Part shown: piece by piece, positions 49,912-61,400 of the stretch
How the letters are laid out: every line of letters begins with the position of its first letter
Numbering within the stretch: position 1 is the stretch's first letter
Assembly: GCF_029960815.1 (NCBI RefSeq)
Contig: NZ_JASBRE010000002.1
Coordinates: 1 to 64,000 of the forward strand
Direction: 5' to 3'
DNA length: 64,000 nucleotides
Source of the DNA: Pseudomonas sp. AL03
GTDB lineage: Bacteria > Pseudomonadota > Gammaproteobacteria > Pseudomonadales > Pseudomonadaceae
Translations under genes and position numbers: made by a program
Notes under the pieces: generated by a model
Database searches by the model: none
The model's input: only the letters and a program-made list of their open reading frames with translations
What the model was told of the DNA's origin: nothing

Positions 49912-50643
49912 TTGAGCGTTGAAGCGGCCAAGAATGCCCGAGAATTGCTTCTCAAGGAATACCGGGGAGTGCTCTCGACGCACTCCAAGGCGATGCCCGG
50001 TTTCCCGTTTGGCTCCGTGGTTCCGTACTGTCTGGACGAACAGGGCCGGCCGCTGATCCTTATCAGCCGTATCGCCCAGCACACGCATAACCTGCAGAAA
50101 GATCCGAAATGCTCACTGTTTGTGGGCGAGCGCGGAGCCGAAGATGTGCAAGCCGTTGGTCGCCTGACCTACCTCGCCGAAGCAGAAAAGCTCGAGGACG
50201 AGGCCGCTATCGAAGCGGCAGCTGACCGTTACTACCGCTACTTCCCGGATTCGCAGAGCTACCACAAGGCCCACGATTTCGATTTCTGGGTGCTCAAACC
50301 GGTACGCCACCGTTACATCGGTGGCTTCGGCGCGATTCACTGGGTCGATCAGCTGACCCTGGCCAACCCATTCGCCGGAAAGGCCGAAGCGAGCATGGTC
50401 GAGCACATGAATGCCGATCACGCCAAAGCCATCGCCCACTACGTCGAGTTGGCAAGCCTGCCGAAAACCGAGCCGGCGCAATTGGCGGGTATCGACACCG
50501 AAGGCATGCACCTGCGCATCGGTCAGGGACTCTACTGGCTGCCGTTTCAAGCGCCATGTAATACGCCGACACAAGTGCGCGAAGCCTTGGTTTTCCTGGC
50601 TCACGCCGAACATTGGCCGAAAAATGAAGTGGCCGACGCTTGA
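49912..50643 (+). CDS. HugZ-like haem/FMN-fold protein
   Basis: A 243-residue protein. The N-terminal two-thirds has the PNPOx-like split-barrel (GFPFGSVVPYCLDEQGRPLIL, SRIAQHTHNLQKDPKCSLFV). The C-terminal DUF2470 domain has the MVEHMNADHAKA motif. HugZ proteins can bind and degrade haem. The start appears to be TTG at 49912, with AAGGAGT 6 bases upstream and no ATG in place. Substrate remains inference. Confidence 0.85.
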   Translation: MSVEAAKNARELLLKEYRGVLSTHSKAMPGFPFGSVVPYCLDEQGRPLILISRIAQHTHNLQKDPKCSLFVGERGAEDVQAVGRLTYLAEAEKLEDEAAIEAAADRYYRYFPDSQSYHKAHDFDFWVLKPVRHRYIGGFGAIHWVDQLTLANPFAGKAEASMVEHMNADHAKAIAHYVELASLPKTEPAQLAGIDTEGMHLRIGQGLYWLPFQAPCNTPTQVREALVFLAHAEHWPKNEVADA

Positions 50644-50709
50644 ATTCACGAATCGGCGACGTCATCTAGGGATTACTGGCAAGGCATTCTTGCGTTGAGG
50701 AACCATTTG

Positions 50710-51186
50710 ATGCGCCCTTTTTTATTGCTCTTTGTACTGTTCCCGGTGTTGGAGCTGTTCGTATTCGTCAAGGTGAGCGGGGCGATCGGGTTTTTCCCGG
50801 CCCTGCTGCTGGTGATTCTCGGCTCGATGCTCGGCGTGTTCGTGCTGCGTATCGCCGGTCTGGCCACTGCGCTGCGTGCTCGTGAAAGCCTGAACCGTGG
50901 CGAGCTGCCGGCCCAGACCATGCTTGAAGGTTTGATGCTGGCGCTGGCGGGTGGTCTGTTGATCCTGCCGGGCTTCGTCACTGATGTGCTGGGCCTGATC
51001 ATGTTGCTGCCGATCTCTCGTCGGCTGTTGGCCAATAAAATGCGCCAGCGCGCCGAAGAGCAGGCGATCCGTCAGCGTGCATTCGCCGATGACCTGCAGC
51101 CACGTGGCGGTCCTGTTCCGCGCGAGCCGTTGGGCCGTGAGCCTAACGTGATTGAAGGCGAGTTCGAGCACCGCGATAACAAGTAA
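50710..51186 (+). CDS. fxsA: FxsA family membrane protein
   Basis: A 158-residue protein. An N-terminal half with three or four membrane helices (PFLLLFVLFPVLELFVFVKV, FFPALLLVILGSMLGVFVLR, LALAGGLLILPGFVTDVLGL) precedes a charged cytoplasmic tail. E. coli FxsA lowers exclusion of phage T7 by the F plasmid; its normal role is not known. The ATG at 50710 has GAGG 8-9 bases upstream. groES follows. Confidence 0.9.
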   Translation: MRPFLLLFVLFPVLELFVFVKVSGAIGFFPALLLVILGSMLGVFVLRIAGLATALRARESLNRGELPAQTMLEGLMLALAGGLLILPGFVTDVLGLIMLLPISRRLLANKMRQRAEEQAIRQRAFADDLQPRGGPVPREPLGREPNVIEGEFEHRDNK

Positions 51187-51199
51187 TCCGCTACACCGG

Positions 51200-51229
51200 C
51201 ACGGCACCTTCGGGTGCCGTGTTCGTTTG
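51200..51229 (+). terminator. Terminator of fxsA
   Basis: CACGGCACC-TTCG-GGTGCCGTG, a 9-bp stem with a very stable UUCG loop, followed by a short T-rich stretch. Confidence 0.8.
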
Positions 51230-51260
51230 TGGGGCCGCAACATGAAAAAATTTGCTTACT

Positions 51261-51290
51261 CGCCCTTGTAATAAGCTGATGCGCCCTTAT
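51261..51290 (+). promoter_or_regulatory. Putative heat-shock (sigma-32) promoter of groESL
   Basis: CGCCCTTGTAA followed by a 13-base spacer and CCCTTAT resembles the sigma-32 consensus (CCCTTGAA-N13/15-CCCCATTT). It lies about 145 bases before groES, which is heat-induced in pseudomonads. Confidence 0.55.
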
Positions 51291-51434
51291 GTAACGGTCA
51301 CCGCAAGGTTTCTGGCGATTACGCCAGACAGACTTCCGCGGTTCGCTCGTCGAATCGCACCCGGCACCGCCGGATTTGTTAAACCCGCCGGGAATACACC
51401 GGCCGATGAAAACCACAATTAGGAGAGATCGACA

Positions 51435-51728
51435 ATGAAGCTTCGTCCTCTGCATGACCGCGTCGTCGTCCGTCGCAGCGAAGAAGAAAAGAAAACCGCT
51501 GGCGGTATCGTCCTGCCAGGTTCGGCTGCTGAAAAGCCAAACCAGGGTGAAGTCCTCGCTGTAGGCCCAGGCAAAGTACTGGACAACGGTGAAGTGCGTG
51601 CGCTGTCCGTGAAAGTGGGTGACAAGGTTGTGTTCGGCCCGTACTCCGGCAGCAACACTGTGAAAGTCGACGGCGAAGACCTGCTGGTAATTGGCGAAAG
51701 CGAAATCCTCGCTGTTGTCGAAGGCTGA
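51435..51728 (+). CDS. groES: Co-chaperonin GroES
   Basis: A 97-residue GroES. The mobile loop that docks to GroEL is [16 protein letters not shown] (about 17-33), and the roof hairpin follows. It forms a heptameric lid on GroEL. Strong AGGAGAG at 51421-51427. Part of the two-gene groESL operon; codon use is highly biased. Confidence 0.99.
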   Translation: MKLRPLHDRVVVRRSEEEKKTAGGIVLPGSAAEKPNQGEVLAVGPGKVLDNGEVRALSVKVGDKVVFGPYSGSNTVKVDGEDLLVIGESEILAVVEG

Positions 51729-51765
51729 TTCCCCGCTCATTTTCCCGTTACTACAAAGTATTTAA

Positions 51766-53418
<1,653 letters not shown>

Positions 53419-53450
53419 GCCAGCCTTACCCTGTACGAGCTTACCCCTAT

Positions 53451-53487
53451 AAAAAAGCCCCGCCTGCGATAAGCAGGCGGGGCTTTT
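53451..53487. terminator. Terminator between groEL and the PAP2 gene
   Basis: GCCCCGCCTGC-GATAA-GCAGGCGGGGC stem with six A before and five T after; serves both convergent genes. Confidence 0.95.
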
Positions 53488-53512
53488 TATTGCCCATCAT
53501 TCAAGTCAAGGA

Positions 53513-54256
53513 TCAGACGCTGACCGTTTCTGCCTGGGTCACTCGATCAGCCTTGGAAACCGGGCGATAAAGGATGTAGTAGTAAGACCCCAGACAAATC
53601 AGCCAGCAGAAGATTGCCGTCCACACATTGTGCGAAAAGAAGTGCGCTCCCTGCATCATCCGGCTGATGGAAAACACCGTGCCCAACGCGAAAGCGAACA
53701 CAAACGCGTTGCGTGCCAGACGCGGGCGACGGTCACGCAGGACAAAGAACAGCGCAAACAGTGTGAAACCGGTCGCCGCATGACCGCCGGGCCAGCAACG
53801 GCCAGGTTTATCGGTGTGCGGGCGAGGGCTGAGCAGTTCGCTATAGGTTTCGTGACCGCCGAACTGCTCAAGGCTCCATGGGCATTGAACGGCCGTCACC
53901 GCTTTGACTGGCGTGACAAAGGAAGTCGCCAGAGCCAGAGACAGCACCAGGCAGCCCAGTTCTCGTTTGACCGGTTTGAGCCTGTCCATGAAAAAGGAGG
54001 CGATGAAACTGAAGATGGCCAACACCGAAAAGGCGATGACTACTTGCTTGGCGCGGTCATGCAGGATGTTTTCGAGGAAGTAACTGTGCCGCCCGATGAA
54101 GTCACCCGCGACCGGGTCATAAAGCAGCGTGGCAAGGTCCATGTCCAGGGACGTCAGTTCGAGCAGCACCAGAATGATCGCCGCGATGGCGGGAACACCC
54201 AGGCACACCCAGAAATTGAGGGGGCGGGAGGCGGGTCGGGCGGTGGTCGAAACCAT
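53513..54256 (-). CDS. PAP2-family membrane phosphatase
   Basis: A 247-residue protein with about six membrane helices and a PAP2/acid-phosphatase motif set. C2 is WPGGHAATGF (usual PSGH) near residue 155, and C3 is SRMMQGAHFFSHNVW near 200. The N-terminal motif is not clear (SPRPHTDKPGRC). Related proteins include lipid A 1-phosphatases and undecaprenyl-phosphate phosphatases. It lies upstream of and divergent to colRS, which controls outer-membrane functions, so a lipid A or envelope lipid substrate is plausible but unproven. Confidence 0.8.
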   Translation of the reverse strand: MVSTTARPASRPLNFWVCLGVPAIAAIILVLLELTSLDMDLATLLYDPVAGDFIGRHSYFLENILHDRAKQVVIAFSVLAIFSFIASFFMDRLKPVKRELGCLVLSLALATSFVTPVKAVTAVQCPWSLEQFGGHETYSELLSPRPHTDKPGRCWPGGHAATGFTLFALFFVLRDRRPRLARNAFVFAFALGTVFSISRMMQGAHFFSHNVWTAIFCWLICLGSYYYILYRPVSKADRVTQAETVSV

Positions 54257-54475
54257 GGCAGTTCCTTGGTCGGTTAAATGTTCTTAAGAGTGCAGCCGCG
54301 CGGAGTTTGAGCCTGGATCTGTCGCCTGTGTGTGAATCGATAGTGAAAAACTTGTCAAGGCCTCAACAGGTTTATGGGCTGGGTTTACAACTGCACACAG
54401 GCCTAGCCCTGAGCCACACTTGGCCTTAAGCTGCGCGGGCCAAGACGGCCGTTACTGTGTACGGAGGAGATACCC

Positions 54476-55159
54476 ATGCGAATTCTATTGGTTGAAGACA
54501 ACCGCGATATCCTGGCCAATCTTGCGGATTACCTGGGGCTCAAAGGCTACACCGTGGATTGCGCGCAGGACGGTCTGTCAGGTCTGCATCTGGCGGCCAC
54601 CGAGCACTATGACTTGATCGTACTCGACATCATGTTGCCGGGTATCGACGGCTACACCCTGTGCAAACGCCTGCGCGAAGACGCGCGCCGCGACACGCCG
54701 GTGATCATGCTCACCGCTCGCGATCAACTGGACGACCGGCTGCAAGGTTTCAAGTCCGGCGCCGATGACTACCTGATCAAACCCTTTGCCCTGTCTGAAT
54801 TGGCGGCGCGCATCGAGGCGGTCATGCGTCGCGCCCAAGGTGGCGGCCGCCGCACCTTGCAGGTCGGCGATCTGATCTACGACCTCGATACCCTGGAGGT
54901 GACCCGCGAAGGACGTCTGCTGAAACTCAACCCGGTGGGCCTGAAGTTGCTGGCCGTATTGATGCAGAAAAGTCCTCACGTACTGCGCCGCGAAATTCTC
55001 GAAGAGGCGCTGTGGGGTGATGACTGCCCGGACAGTGACAGCCTGCGCAGCCACGTCCATCAATTGCGCCAGGTAATCGACAAGCCGTTCGCCAAACCGT
55101 TGCTGCAAACCGTGCACGGTGTGGGTTATCGCTTGGCCGAGGGCCGAGATGGAGTTTAA
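54476..55159 (+). CDS. colR: Response regulator ColR
   Basis: A 227-residue OmpR/PhoB-type regulator. Receiver domain with phospho-acceptor Asp51 and Lys near 101; C-terminal winged helix (about 130-222). The overlap with colS, the following methyltransferase and wapQ-like genes, and a ColR-like box in front of them match the P. fluorescens WCS365/P. putida ColRS locus. ColRS responds to metals such as zinc and iron and maintains the outer membrane. Confidence 0.9.
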   Translation: MRILLVEDNRDILANLADYLGLKGYTVDCAQDGLSGLHLAATEHYDLIVLDIMLPGIDGYTLCKRLREDARRDTPVIMLTARDQLDDRLQGFKSGADDYLIKPFALSELAARIEAVMRRAQGGGRRTLQVGDLIYDLDTLEVTREGRLLKLNPVGLKLLAVLMQKSPHVLRREILEEALWGDDCPDSDSLRSHVHQLRQVIDKPFAKPLLQTVHGVGYRLAEGRDGV

Positions 55160-56432
55160 ACAGAGCCTTGCTCAACGGATCATCATCGCCTTTGCGCTGA
55201 TGAGCGCACTGGTTGCGGGAGCCTTTGCCATGGGCATTGTGGCGACCGTGCACCTGGTGGAAGAAAAACTGATTTCGGCGGGGCTGGGTGGCGATTTACA
55301 ACGTCTGTTGCTGATGGACAGTGTCTCGGACTGGAGCCACCGTCCCGAGCCGGACCAGCTGTTCTATTTCAGCGGCGGGCCTGGCGACTTCAATTTGCCC
55401 AAGGACCTGCGGCACCTGGACCCGGGCTTTCACGAAGTGTTTCGCGAGCAGCTGTCGTATCACGCGATGGTCGAAGTCGTCGACGGCCGGCACTACGTGC
55501 TGTTGCAGGATCAGAGCGATTTCGAAGAGCGTGAACGGGTGCTGTTTGCCGTGGTGCTGGTGGGCTTCGTCCTGAGTCTGGCATTGGCGGTGTTTCTCGG
55601 CTGGGTACTGGCGCGCAAAGTGATGGCGCCGGTGGTGCGACTGGCCCGCCAGGTCCGTCACCGTGATCAGTTATTAGGTCTGGCGCCACCGCTGGCGCCG
55701 GATTACGCCGCCGATGAAGTGGGCGAGTTGGCCGTGGCCTTCGATGCCACCCTCGGGCGCTTGCGCCAGGCGTTGACCCGCGAACGGATGTTCACCAGTG
55801 ACGTCAGTCACGAGCTGCGCACACCCTTGATGGTGCTGGCCAGTTCCTGCGAGCTGCTGCTGGAAAACCCCGGCATCGATCAGCGTGGACGTGCTCAGGT
55901 CGAGCGAATCGCCCGCGCCTGTGAAGAGATGCGCGAGCTGGTGCAAACCTTCCTGATGTTGGCCCGCGCACAACGTGAAGACGCCAGCATGTCGCCCCAG
56001 CAGACCCTGAACCAGATAGCCGATGGACTGCTCCATCTGTGGCGCGAGCCGATCGAGGCCAAGGGGCTGGCGCTGATCTTTGAGCCGGGCAATCCGGCAA
56101 ACACCTGCTACAACGCAACCCTGCTGCACGCGGTCATGGGCAACCTGCTGCGTAACGCGCTGCATTACACCGAGCACGGGTTCATCCGCCTGACCCTGAC
56201 GGCCACGGGTTTCATCGTCGAGGACAGCGGCGTGGGCATTCCAGAGGAAAAACGCGAGGCGATGTTCGAGCCCTTCGTGCGGGGCAATGAGAAACGCGGC
56301 GAGGGTCTGGGGCTAGGGCTGTCGCTGGTGCAGCGGATCTGTGAAAACCAGGGTTGGAACGTCAGCCTGACGAACATGGAACCCAATGGTTGTCGTTTTC
56401 AGGTGGAGTTGTATTTGTCGGATGTGAAATGA
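55149..56432 (+). CDS. colS: Sensor histidine kinase ColS
   Basis: A 427-residue two-helix sensor kinase. Helix 1 is near residues 7-35 and helix 2 near 135-160. The periplasmic loop has an acidic metal-type ExxE motif (SDFEERERV), as described for ColS. HisKA is FTSDVSHELRTPLMVL and HATPase motifs include GNLLRNALHY and EGLGLGLSLV. The start at 55149 overlaps colR by 11 bases. It phosphorylates ColR. Confidence 0.9.
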   Translation: MEFKQSLAQRIIIAFALMSALVAGAFAMGIVATVHLVEEKLISAGLGGDLQRLLLMDSVSDWSHRPEPDQLFYFSGGPGDFNLPKDLRHLDPGFHEVFREQLSYHAMVEVVDGRHYVLLQDQSDFEERERVLFAVVLVGFVLSLALAVFLGWVLARKVMAPVVRLARQVRHRDQLLGLAPPLAPDYAADEVGELAVAFDATLGRLRQALTRERMFTSDVSHELRTPLMVLASSCELLLENPGIDQRGRAQVERIARACEEMRELVQTFLMLARAQREDASMSPQQTLNQIADGLLHLWREPIEAKGLALIFEPGNPANTCYNATLLHAVMGNLLRNALHYTEHGFIRLTLTATGFIVEDSGVGIPEEKREAMFEPFVRGNEKRGEGLGLGLSLVQRICENQGWNVSLTNMEPNGCRFQVELYLSDVK

Positions 56433-56507
56433 TCGACCTATTGCACCGCAGTAGCCCGGAGCAATCATTGTCGTCCTGTAAAGCCTCGAAATAATTCGAG
56501 GTTTTAC

Positions 56508-56523
56508 ATAACATTTTTTTCAC
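56508..56523 (+). promoter_or_regulatory. ColR box upstream of the methyltransferase gene
   Basis: ATAACATTTTTTTCAC matches the ColR motif I recall from P. putida (YYNASNNYTTTTTCAC) at all but the first defined position. It is 70-85 bases before the ATG of the methyltransferase gene, right behind colS. Confidence 0.75.
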
Positions 56524-56594
56524 AAAGGCATCACCTGACGCTGACACGGCGTTACCTATCGTGGGTGCCATCAACGGCTCAGGAGACCTTGTTG

Positions 56595-57263
56595 ATGGAC
56601 GGCCCGATCAAACTTGATTTTTCCGAAAAATACGACGATCAACACGCTAAACGATACCTGCGCAAACATAAGGATGGCCTTGCCCGCCGTCTGTCCCACT
56701 GGCGTGACGAGCAACTAGCGCGCAAAGCGCTGGCACTGGCCGGTGAGCCGGGTCTGGTCCTCGATTTGCCCTGTGGTGCGGGACGTTTCTGGCCATTGCT
56801 GGCGGAAAAAACCAATCGTGCCATCATCGGGGCTGACAACTCCGAGTCCATGCTGAAGATTGCCATGCAGGCGCAACCTGCCGATGTGGTGAAACGGGTA
56901 CAACCCTTGCACACTTCTGCATTCGACATTGCCTTACCTGATAACGCCGTCGACAGCATTTTTTGCATGCGTTTGCTCCATCACATCGGTGAAGCCGAGC
57001 ATCGACTGACTGTTTTGCGTGAGTTCGAGCGCGTCACCCGCGACAGCGTGATCCTTTCTTTGTGGGTGGACGGCAATTTCAAAGCGTGGAAACGTAAGCG
57101 CGCCGAGAAAACCCGTGGGCAGCAAGGTTACCAAAATCGATTTGTGTTACCGGCGGCTACGGTTGAAAAGGAATTCGAGCAGGTGGGTTTCCGTATCGAG
57201 GAACAACTGGACTTTTTACCGCTCTATGCCATGTGGCGGGTCTACGTATTACGCAAGAGGTAA
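56595..57263 (+). CDS. SAM-dependent methyltransferase, ColRS-regulated (orf222/WarA-like)
   Basis: A 222-residue class I methyltransferase. Motif I is VLDLPCGAGRFWPLL near residue 55; acidic motif II is GADNSESML. The length of 222 equals the 'orf222' that I recall downstream of colRS in P. fluorescens WCS365. It begins MDGPIKLDFSEKYDD, with AGGAGA 8 bases before the ATG. It may methylate an LPS core residue together with the next gene product. Substrate unproven. Confidence 0.85.
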   Translation: MDGPIKLDFSEKYDDQHAKRYLRKHKDGLARRLSHWRDEQLARKALALAGEPGLVLDLPCGAGRFWPLLAEKTNRAIIGADNSESMLKIAMQAQPADVVKRVQPLHTSAFDIALPDNAVDSIFCMRLLHHIGEAEHRLTVLREFERVTRDSVILSLWVDGNFKAWKRKRAEKTRGQQGYQNRFVLPAATVEKEFEQVGFRIEEQLDFLPLYAMWRVYVLRKR

Positions 57264-57267
57264 CAGA

Positions 57268-57981
57268 ATGGCAGTGCAATGTGCAGCAGAAACGGACGTC
57301 GCCCCTCAGGACCGCTTCGACTATTTCTGGAATCAGCGCGGTGAATGGGTGGAAGAGCCCAACGTCCGTCGCGGAGGAGAAAGCGGCGTGCAGCGCGTCG
57401 TGAGCAGCAATGGACAGCTGCTTTACGTTAAACGTCAGACCGGGCATATCTATCGCAGCTGGCTGCACCCGTTCGGTCGGCCGACGGTGTTGCGCGAGCG
57501 CGATGCGCTCACTGTCATGCACCTGCTCGACGTTCGTGTTCCGGAGATCGTTTTCTGCGGTGCTCAGCGCGATCCTGTACACAAATGGCGCGCATTGCTG
57601 GTGACCAAGTCGCTGGACGGCTTTGAGGAAATCGAGCACTGGTACGCTGGCGGCGGTCGCGAGCGTCACGGTGAGGCCGTGCATGATCGAGTGTTGAAGG
57701 ATCTGGCCGAGAATCTGGTTCGGATGCACAAGGGGCGCTGGCAGCACAGCTGCCTCTACATCAAGCACGTATTCGTGCGCGTCACCGGCGAAGGCGAGGC
57801 TGCCAAAGTCGAAGTGGCGTTGATCGATCTGGAGAAATGCCGGCACCGTTTGACCGCCCGTCGCGCGGCGTCCAATGACATGAAACAACTGCGTCGCCAC
57901 TCGTCATTCAGCACGACGGACTGGCAGAAACTCGTCTATTTTTATGAGACGGCGTTTGGCAGCGCTATCAAAGGTTTATAG
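57268..57981 (+). CDS. wapQ: LPS-core heptose kinase (WapQ/InaA-like)
   Basis: A 237-residue protein of the lipopolysaccharide kinase (InaA/WapQ) family, a bacterial protein-kinase-like fold. A Lys-containing strand (LLYVKRQTG) follows a Gly-rich start, the HRD-like loop LVRMHKGRWQHSCLYIKHVF is near residue 150, and the DFG-like VALIDLEKCRHR is near 190. It probably phosphorylates core heptose, strengthening the outer membrane. It is 4 bases after the methyltransferase gene and under the same ColR box. Confidence 0.88.
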   Translation: MAVQCAAETDVAPQDRFDYFWNQRGEWVEEPNVRRGGESGVQRVVSSNGQLLYVKRQTGHIYRSWLHPFGRPTVLRERDALTVMHLLDVRVPEIVFCGAQRDPVHKWRALLVTKSLDGFEEIEHWYAGGGRERHGEAVHDRVLKDLAENLVRMHKGRWQHSCLYIKHVFVRVTGEGEAAKVEVALIDLEKCRHRLTARRAASNDMKQLRRHSSFSTTDWQKLVYFYETAFGSAIKGL

Positions 57982-57983
57982 CA

Positions 57984-58211
57984 ATGAAACTCGAAATTGC
58001 ACGAGTTGGGTTTTTGATAGGAGCCTTGGCAGTTGCTTCACTGGCGGTGGCGGCATGGGAGCAGCCCCGCACGCAAGTCCTCAGTTCAGTGAATGGCGAC
58101 GCGCACTGTCCGTTGCCACGCGTTGCCAAGGCATCCGTGGCATCACAACCCGATCATGATTTATTGCTGTTCATGTTCGGTCTTTCTCAAGGATTGAGGC
58201 CACAAAGTTGA
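57984..58211 (+). CDS. Small exported protein after wapQ
   Basis: A 75-residue protein. The first 24 residues look like a signal or single membrane helix (IARVGFLIGALAVASLAVAAW). The short rest is hydrophilic with one Cys and ends QGLRPQS. The start at 57984 is 2 bases after the wapQ stop, with AAGG about 9 bases upstream. Operon position supports expression, but coding evidence is modest. Confidence 0.5.
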   Translation: MKLEIARVGFLIGALAVASLAVAAWEQPRTQVLSSVNGDAHCPLPRVAKASVASQPDHDLLLFMFGLSQGLRPQS

Positions 58212-58229
58212 ACAGATTGAAGCCCAAAT

Positions 58230-58260
58230 AAAAGGCCTCGCCAATCGCGAGGCCTTTTTT
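58230..58260 (+). terminator. Terminator of the wapQ operon
   Basis: GGCCTCGC / GCGAGGCC hairpin with a 5-base loop followed by six T. A-run on the left. Confidence 0.92.
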
Positions 58261-58272
58261 ATTCCCGATGCT

Positions 58273-58397
58273 GATCGTTCCCACGCTCTGCGTGGGAATG
58301 CAGCCCGGGACGCTCCGCGTCCCCTCAAAAGCCGAACGCGGAGCGTCCGTTGCGGCATTCCCACGCGGACGGTTCGACGCCTCGACGTGGGAACGAT
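58273..58397. repeat. Long nested inverted repeat element
   Basis: Outer arms GATCGTTCCCACG / CGTGGGAACGATC enclose GGGACGCTCCGCGT and ACGCGGAGCGTCC and other GTGGGAATG / CATTCCCAC arms, forming nested hairpins over 125 bases. A single unit of the same outer arm is at 3431-3453. Confidence 0.85.
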
Positions 58398-58405
58398 CAT
58401 CGGCG

Positions 58406-61400
58406 CTATGGCTTATCGGGTTTGGCCAGCACCGTGTAAACACAGGGCAACACGAACAGCGTAAACAACGTCCCGATCGACATCCCCGTGGCGATCACCG
58501 TGCCAATGTCGAACCGGCTGACGGCACCCGCCCCCGTGGCGATGATCAACGGCACCATACCGAACACCATCGCAGCAGTGGTCATCAACACCGGACGCAG
58601 ACGAATGGCCGCCGCTTCCTCCACGGCTTCGCGCGGCGTCAGGCCTTTGTCCCTGCGTAACTGGTTGGCGAATTCGACGATCAGGATGCCGTGCTTGCTG
58701 ATCAACCCGATCAGCGTCACCAGGCCGACCTGGGTATAGATGTTCATGCTCGACCAGCCCAGGAACAGCGGGATCAACGCGCCACAGATCGATAACGGCA
58801 CGGTCACCAGAATCACCAGCGGATCGCGAAAGCTTTCGAACTGGGCGGCCAGTACCAGGAAAATGATCGCCAGTGCCAGAGCGAAGGTGACCCACAGCGC
58901 ACTGCCTTCCTGGACGTATTGCCGTGATGCGCCGGCATAGTCGAAGGCATAACCCACCGGAGCCTCTTCCCGAGCGATCTGGCGCACGGTGTCGATGGCT
59001 TCACCCATGCTGACCAGCGGCACCCCGGACAGGATGCCCGAATTGAGTTGCTGGAACTGGTTCAACTGCCGTGGACGCGCCCGGTCGGTCACCGTGATCA
59101 GGGTCGACAGGGCCAGCAATTCACCTTGGGTGTTCTTGACGTAATAATTGTTGAGCCAGTCGGGGTTATCCCTGAAAGGCCGTTCGACCTGAGCGATGAC
59201 TTTGTAGCTGCGACCTTCAATGGTGAAACGGTTGATCTCCGCCTCACCCAGCAACGTCGCGAGTGTCCCGCCAAGATCCTGCATGGAAACACCCATCTGT
59301 GCGGCCTTGGCGCGATCGATATCCACCACCACTTCGGGCTTGTCGAACGCCAGGTCGAGGTCGACGAAGGCGAACTTGCCAGATTCCATTGCCCGTTTTT
59401 TCACCCGGTCGGCCACTTGCAGCAGTGACTCGTAATCGTTGGCGGAACTGATGACGAACTGAAACGGCAGCCCCTCGCCGGTGCCAGGCAGGGAAGGCAG
59501 GTTGAAGCCGAAGATCTGCAGCCCGGAAATGCTCTCCAGTTTGCGCTGGACCTCGGGCAGGATTTCCATCTGAGTGCGGCTGCGTTCGTTCCACGGTTTG
59601 AGCAGGAAGCCGCCGATGCCCGATTGCACGCCGTTGAAGCCATTGATCTGGAACGACGAGTAGTACTCGGGAAACGTTTTGAAGATCGTGACGAACTCGT
59701 CGGTGTAGGTGCTCAGGTAGTCGAGGTTGGCCGGTTGTGGGGCGTTGGCTATCATGAAAATGATGCCCTGGTCCTCGTCGGGCGCCAGTTCCGACTTGGT
59801 GAATTTGAGCAGCACCGGTATCAGGCACAGCACGATCACCGCGAACACCAGCACCACCGGCCGGGTGTTCAGGGTTGCGTGCAGCATGCTTTGGTAACGG
59901 CGCTTGAGGCCTTCGAATATCAGGTCCAGTCGATGGGCCAGGCCGCTGGGATTTTCGTCGTGACGCAGCAAGAAGGCGCACATCATCGGCGACAGGGTCA
60001 GGGCGACGATGCCAGAGATCACCACCGCACCGGCCAGGGTCAGGGCGAACTCCTTGAACAGCGCCCCCGTCAGCCCCGTCAGGAAGCCGATCGGCGCATA
60101 GACCGCCGCCAGGGTGATGGTCATCGAGACCACCGGCATGGCGATTTCCCGGGCGCCTTCGATGGCCGCATCCAGCGGCGTCTTGCCTTCTTCAATGTGC
60201 CGGTGAATGTTCTCCACCACGACGATGGCGTCGTCTACCACCAGGCCGATGGCCAATACCATCGCCAGCAAAGTCAACAGGTTGATCGAGTAGCCCATCA
60301 TCTGCATGAAGAACATCACGCCGATCATCGACAGCGGGATGGTGACCACCGGGATCACCACCGAACGCAGCGCGCCGAGGAACAGGAACACCACCACGAT
60401 GACGATCAGCACCGCTTCAAACAGGGTTTTCACCACTTCGTCGATCGAGGCCTGGATGAACAGCGTGGCGTCGTAGGCGATTTCACCTTTGAGGTTCGGC
60501 GGCAGTTGGGCTTCCAGGGACGGCATGATCTTGCGCACTTCCCTGATCACGTCCAGCGGGTTGGCGCCAGGCGTGGCCTTGATGCCGATGTACACCGAAG
60601 GCGTGCCGCCGAAAGAACTGATCGAGTCGTAGTTTTCCGCGCCCATTTCAACCCGCGCCACATCGCTGAGCAGCACGCGACTGTCGCCCTCGACCTTGAG
60701 CGGGATCGCGGCGAAGGCTTCAGCGGATTTGAGCTCGGTGTTGGCGTTGATGCTGGTGACGACGTACTCGCCTTTCACTTCGCCGGCGGCGGAGAGGAAG
60801 TTGTACTTGCGCACCGCATCGGTCACGTCGCTGGCACTCAGGCCGAAACCGGCCAGCTTCACCGGGTCCAGCCACAGGCGCATGGCGAATACCTGGTTGC
60901 CGAGAATCTCGGCTTCGGCCATGCCCGGCAGGGTCGCCAGTTTCGGCTGGATGACCCGCGACAGGTAGTCGGTAATCTGCGGGTTGCTCAGCTCCTTGCT
61001 GAAGAAACTGATGTACATCAGTGCCGAGGCGTCGGCGGCTTCCTTGCTCAGTACCGGGTCTTCGGCGTCCTGAGGCAGCTGGTTTTTCACCTCGTTGGCC
61101 TTGGCCAGCAATTCGGTGAACAAGCGGTCGCTGTTGGCGCCAATGCGCGCGTAGATCGAGATCACCGAGAAGTTCTGGCGACTGACCGACGTCATGTAGT
61201 CGATACCCTCGGCGCTGGCCAGACTCTGCTGCATCGGTTGGGTGATGTAGCCCTGGATGGTCTCGGCGTTGGCCCCGGGGTAAGCGGTGGTGACCGTGAT
61301 CAGGGCGTTTTCCATTTGCGGATATTGGCGCAGCGGCAACTTGCTCCAGGCCTGGAAGCCCAGCAGCACAATCAACAGGCTGACCACGGTGGCGAGCACC

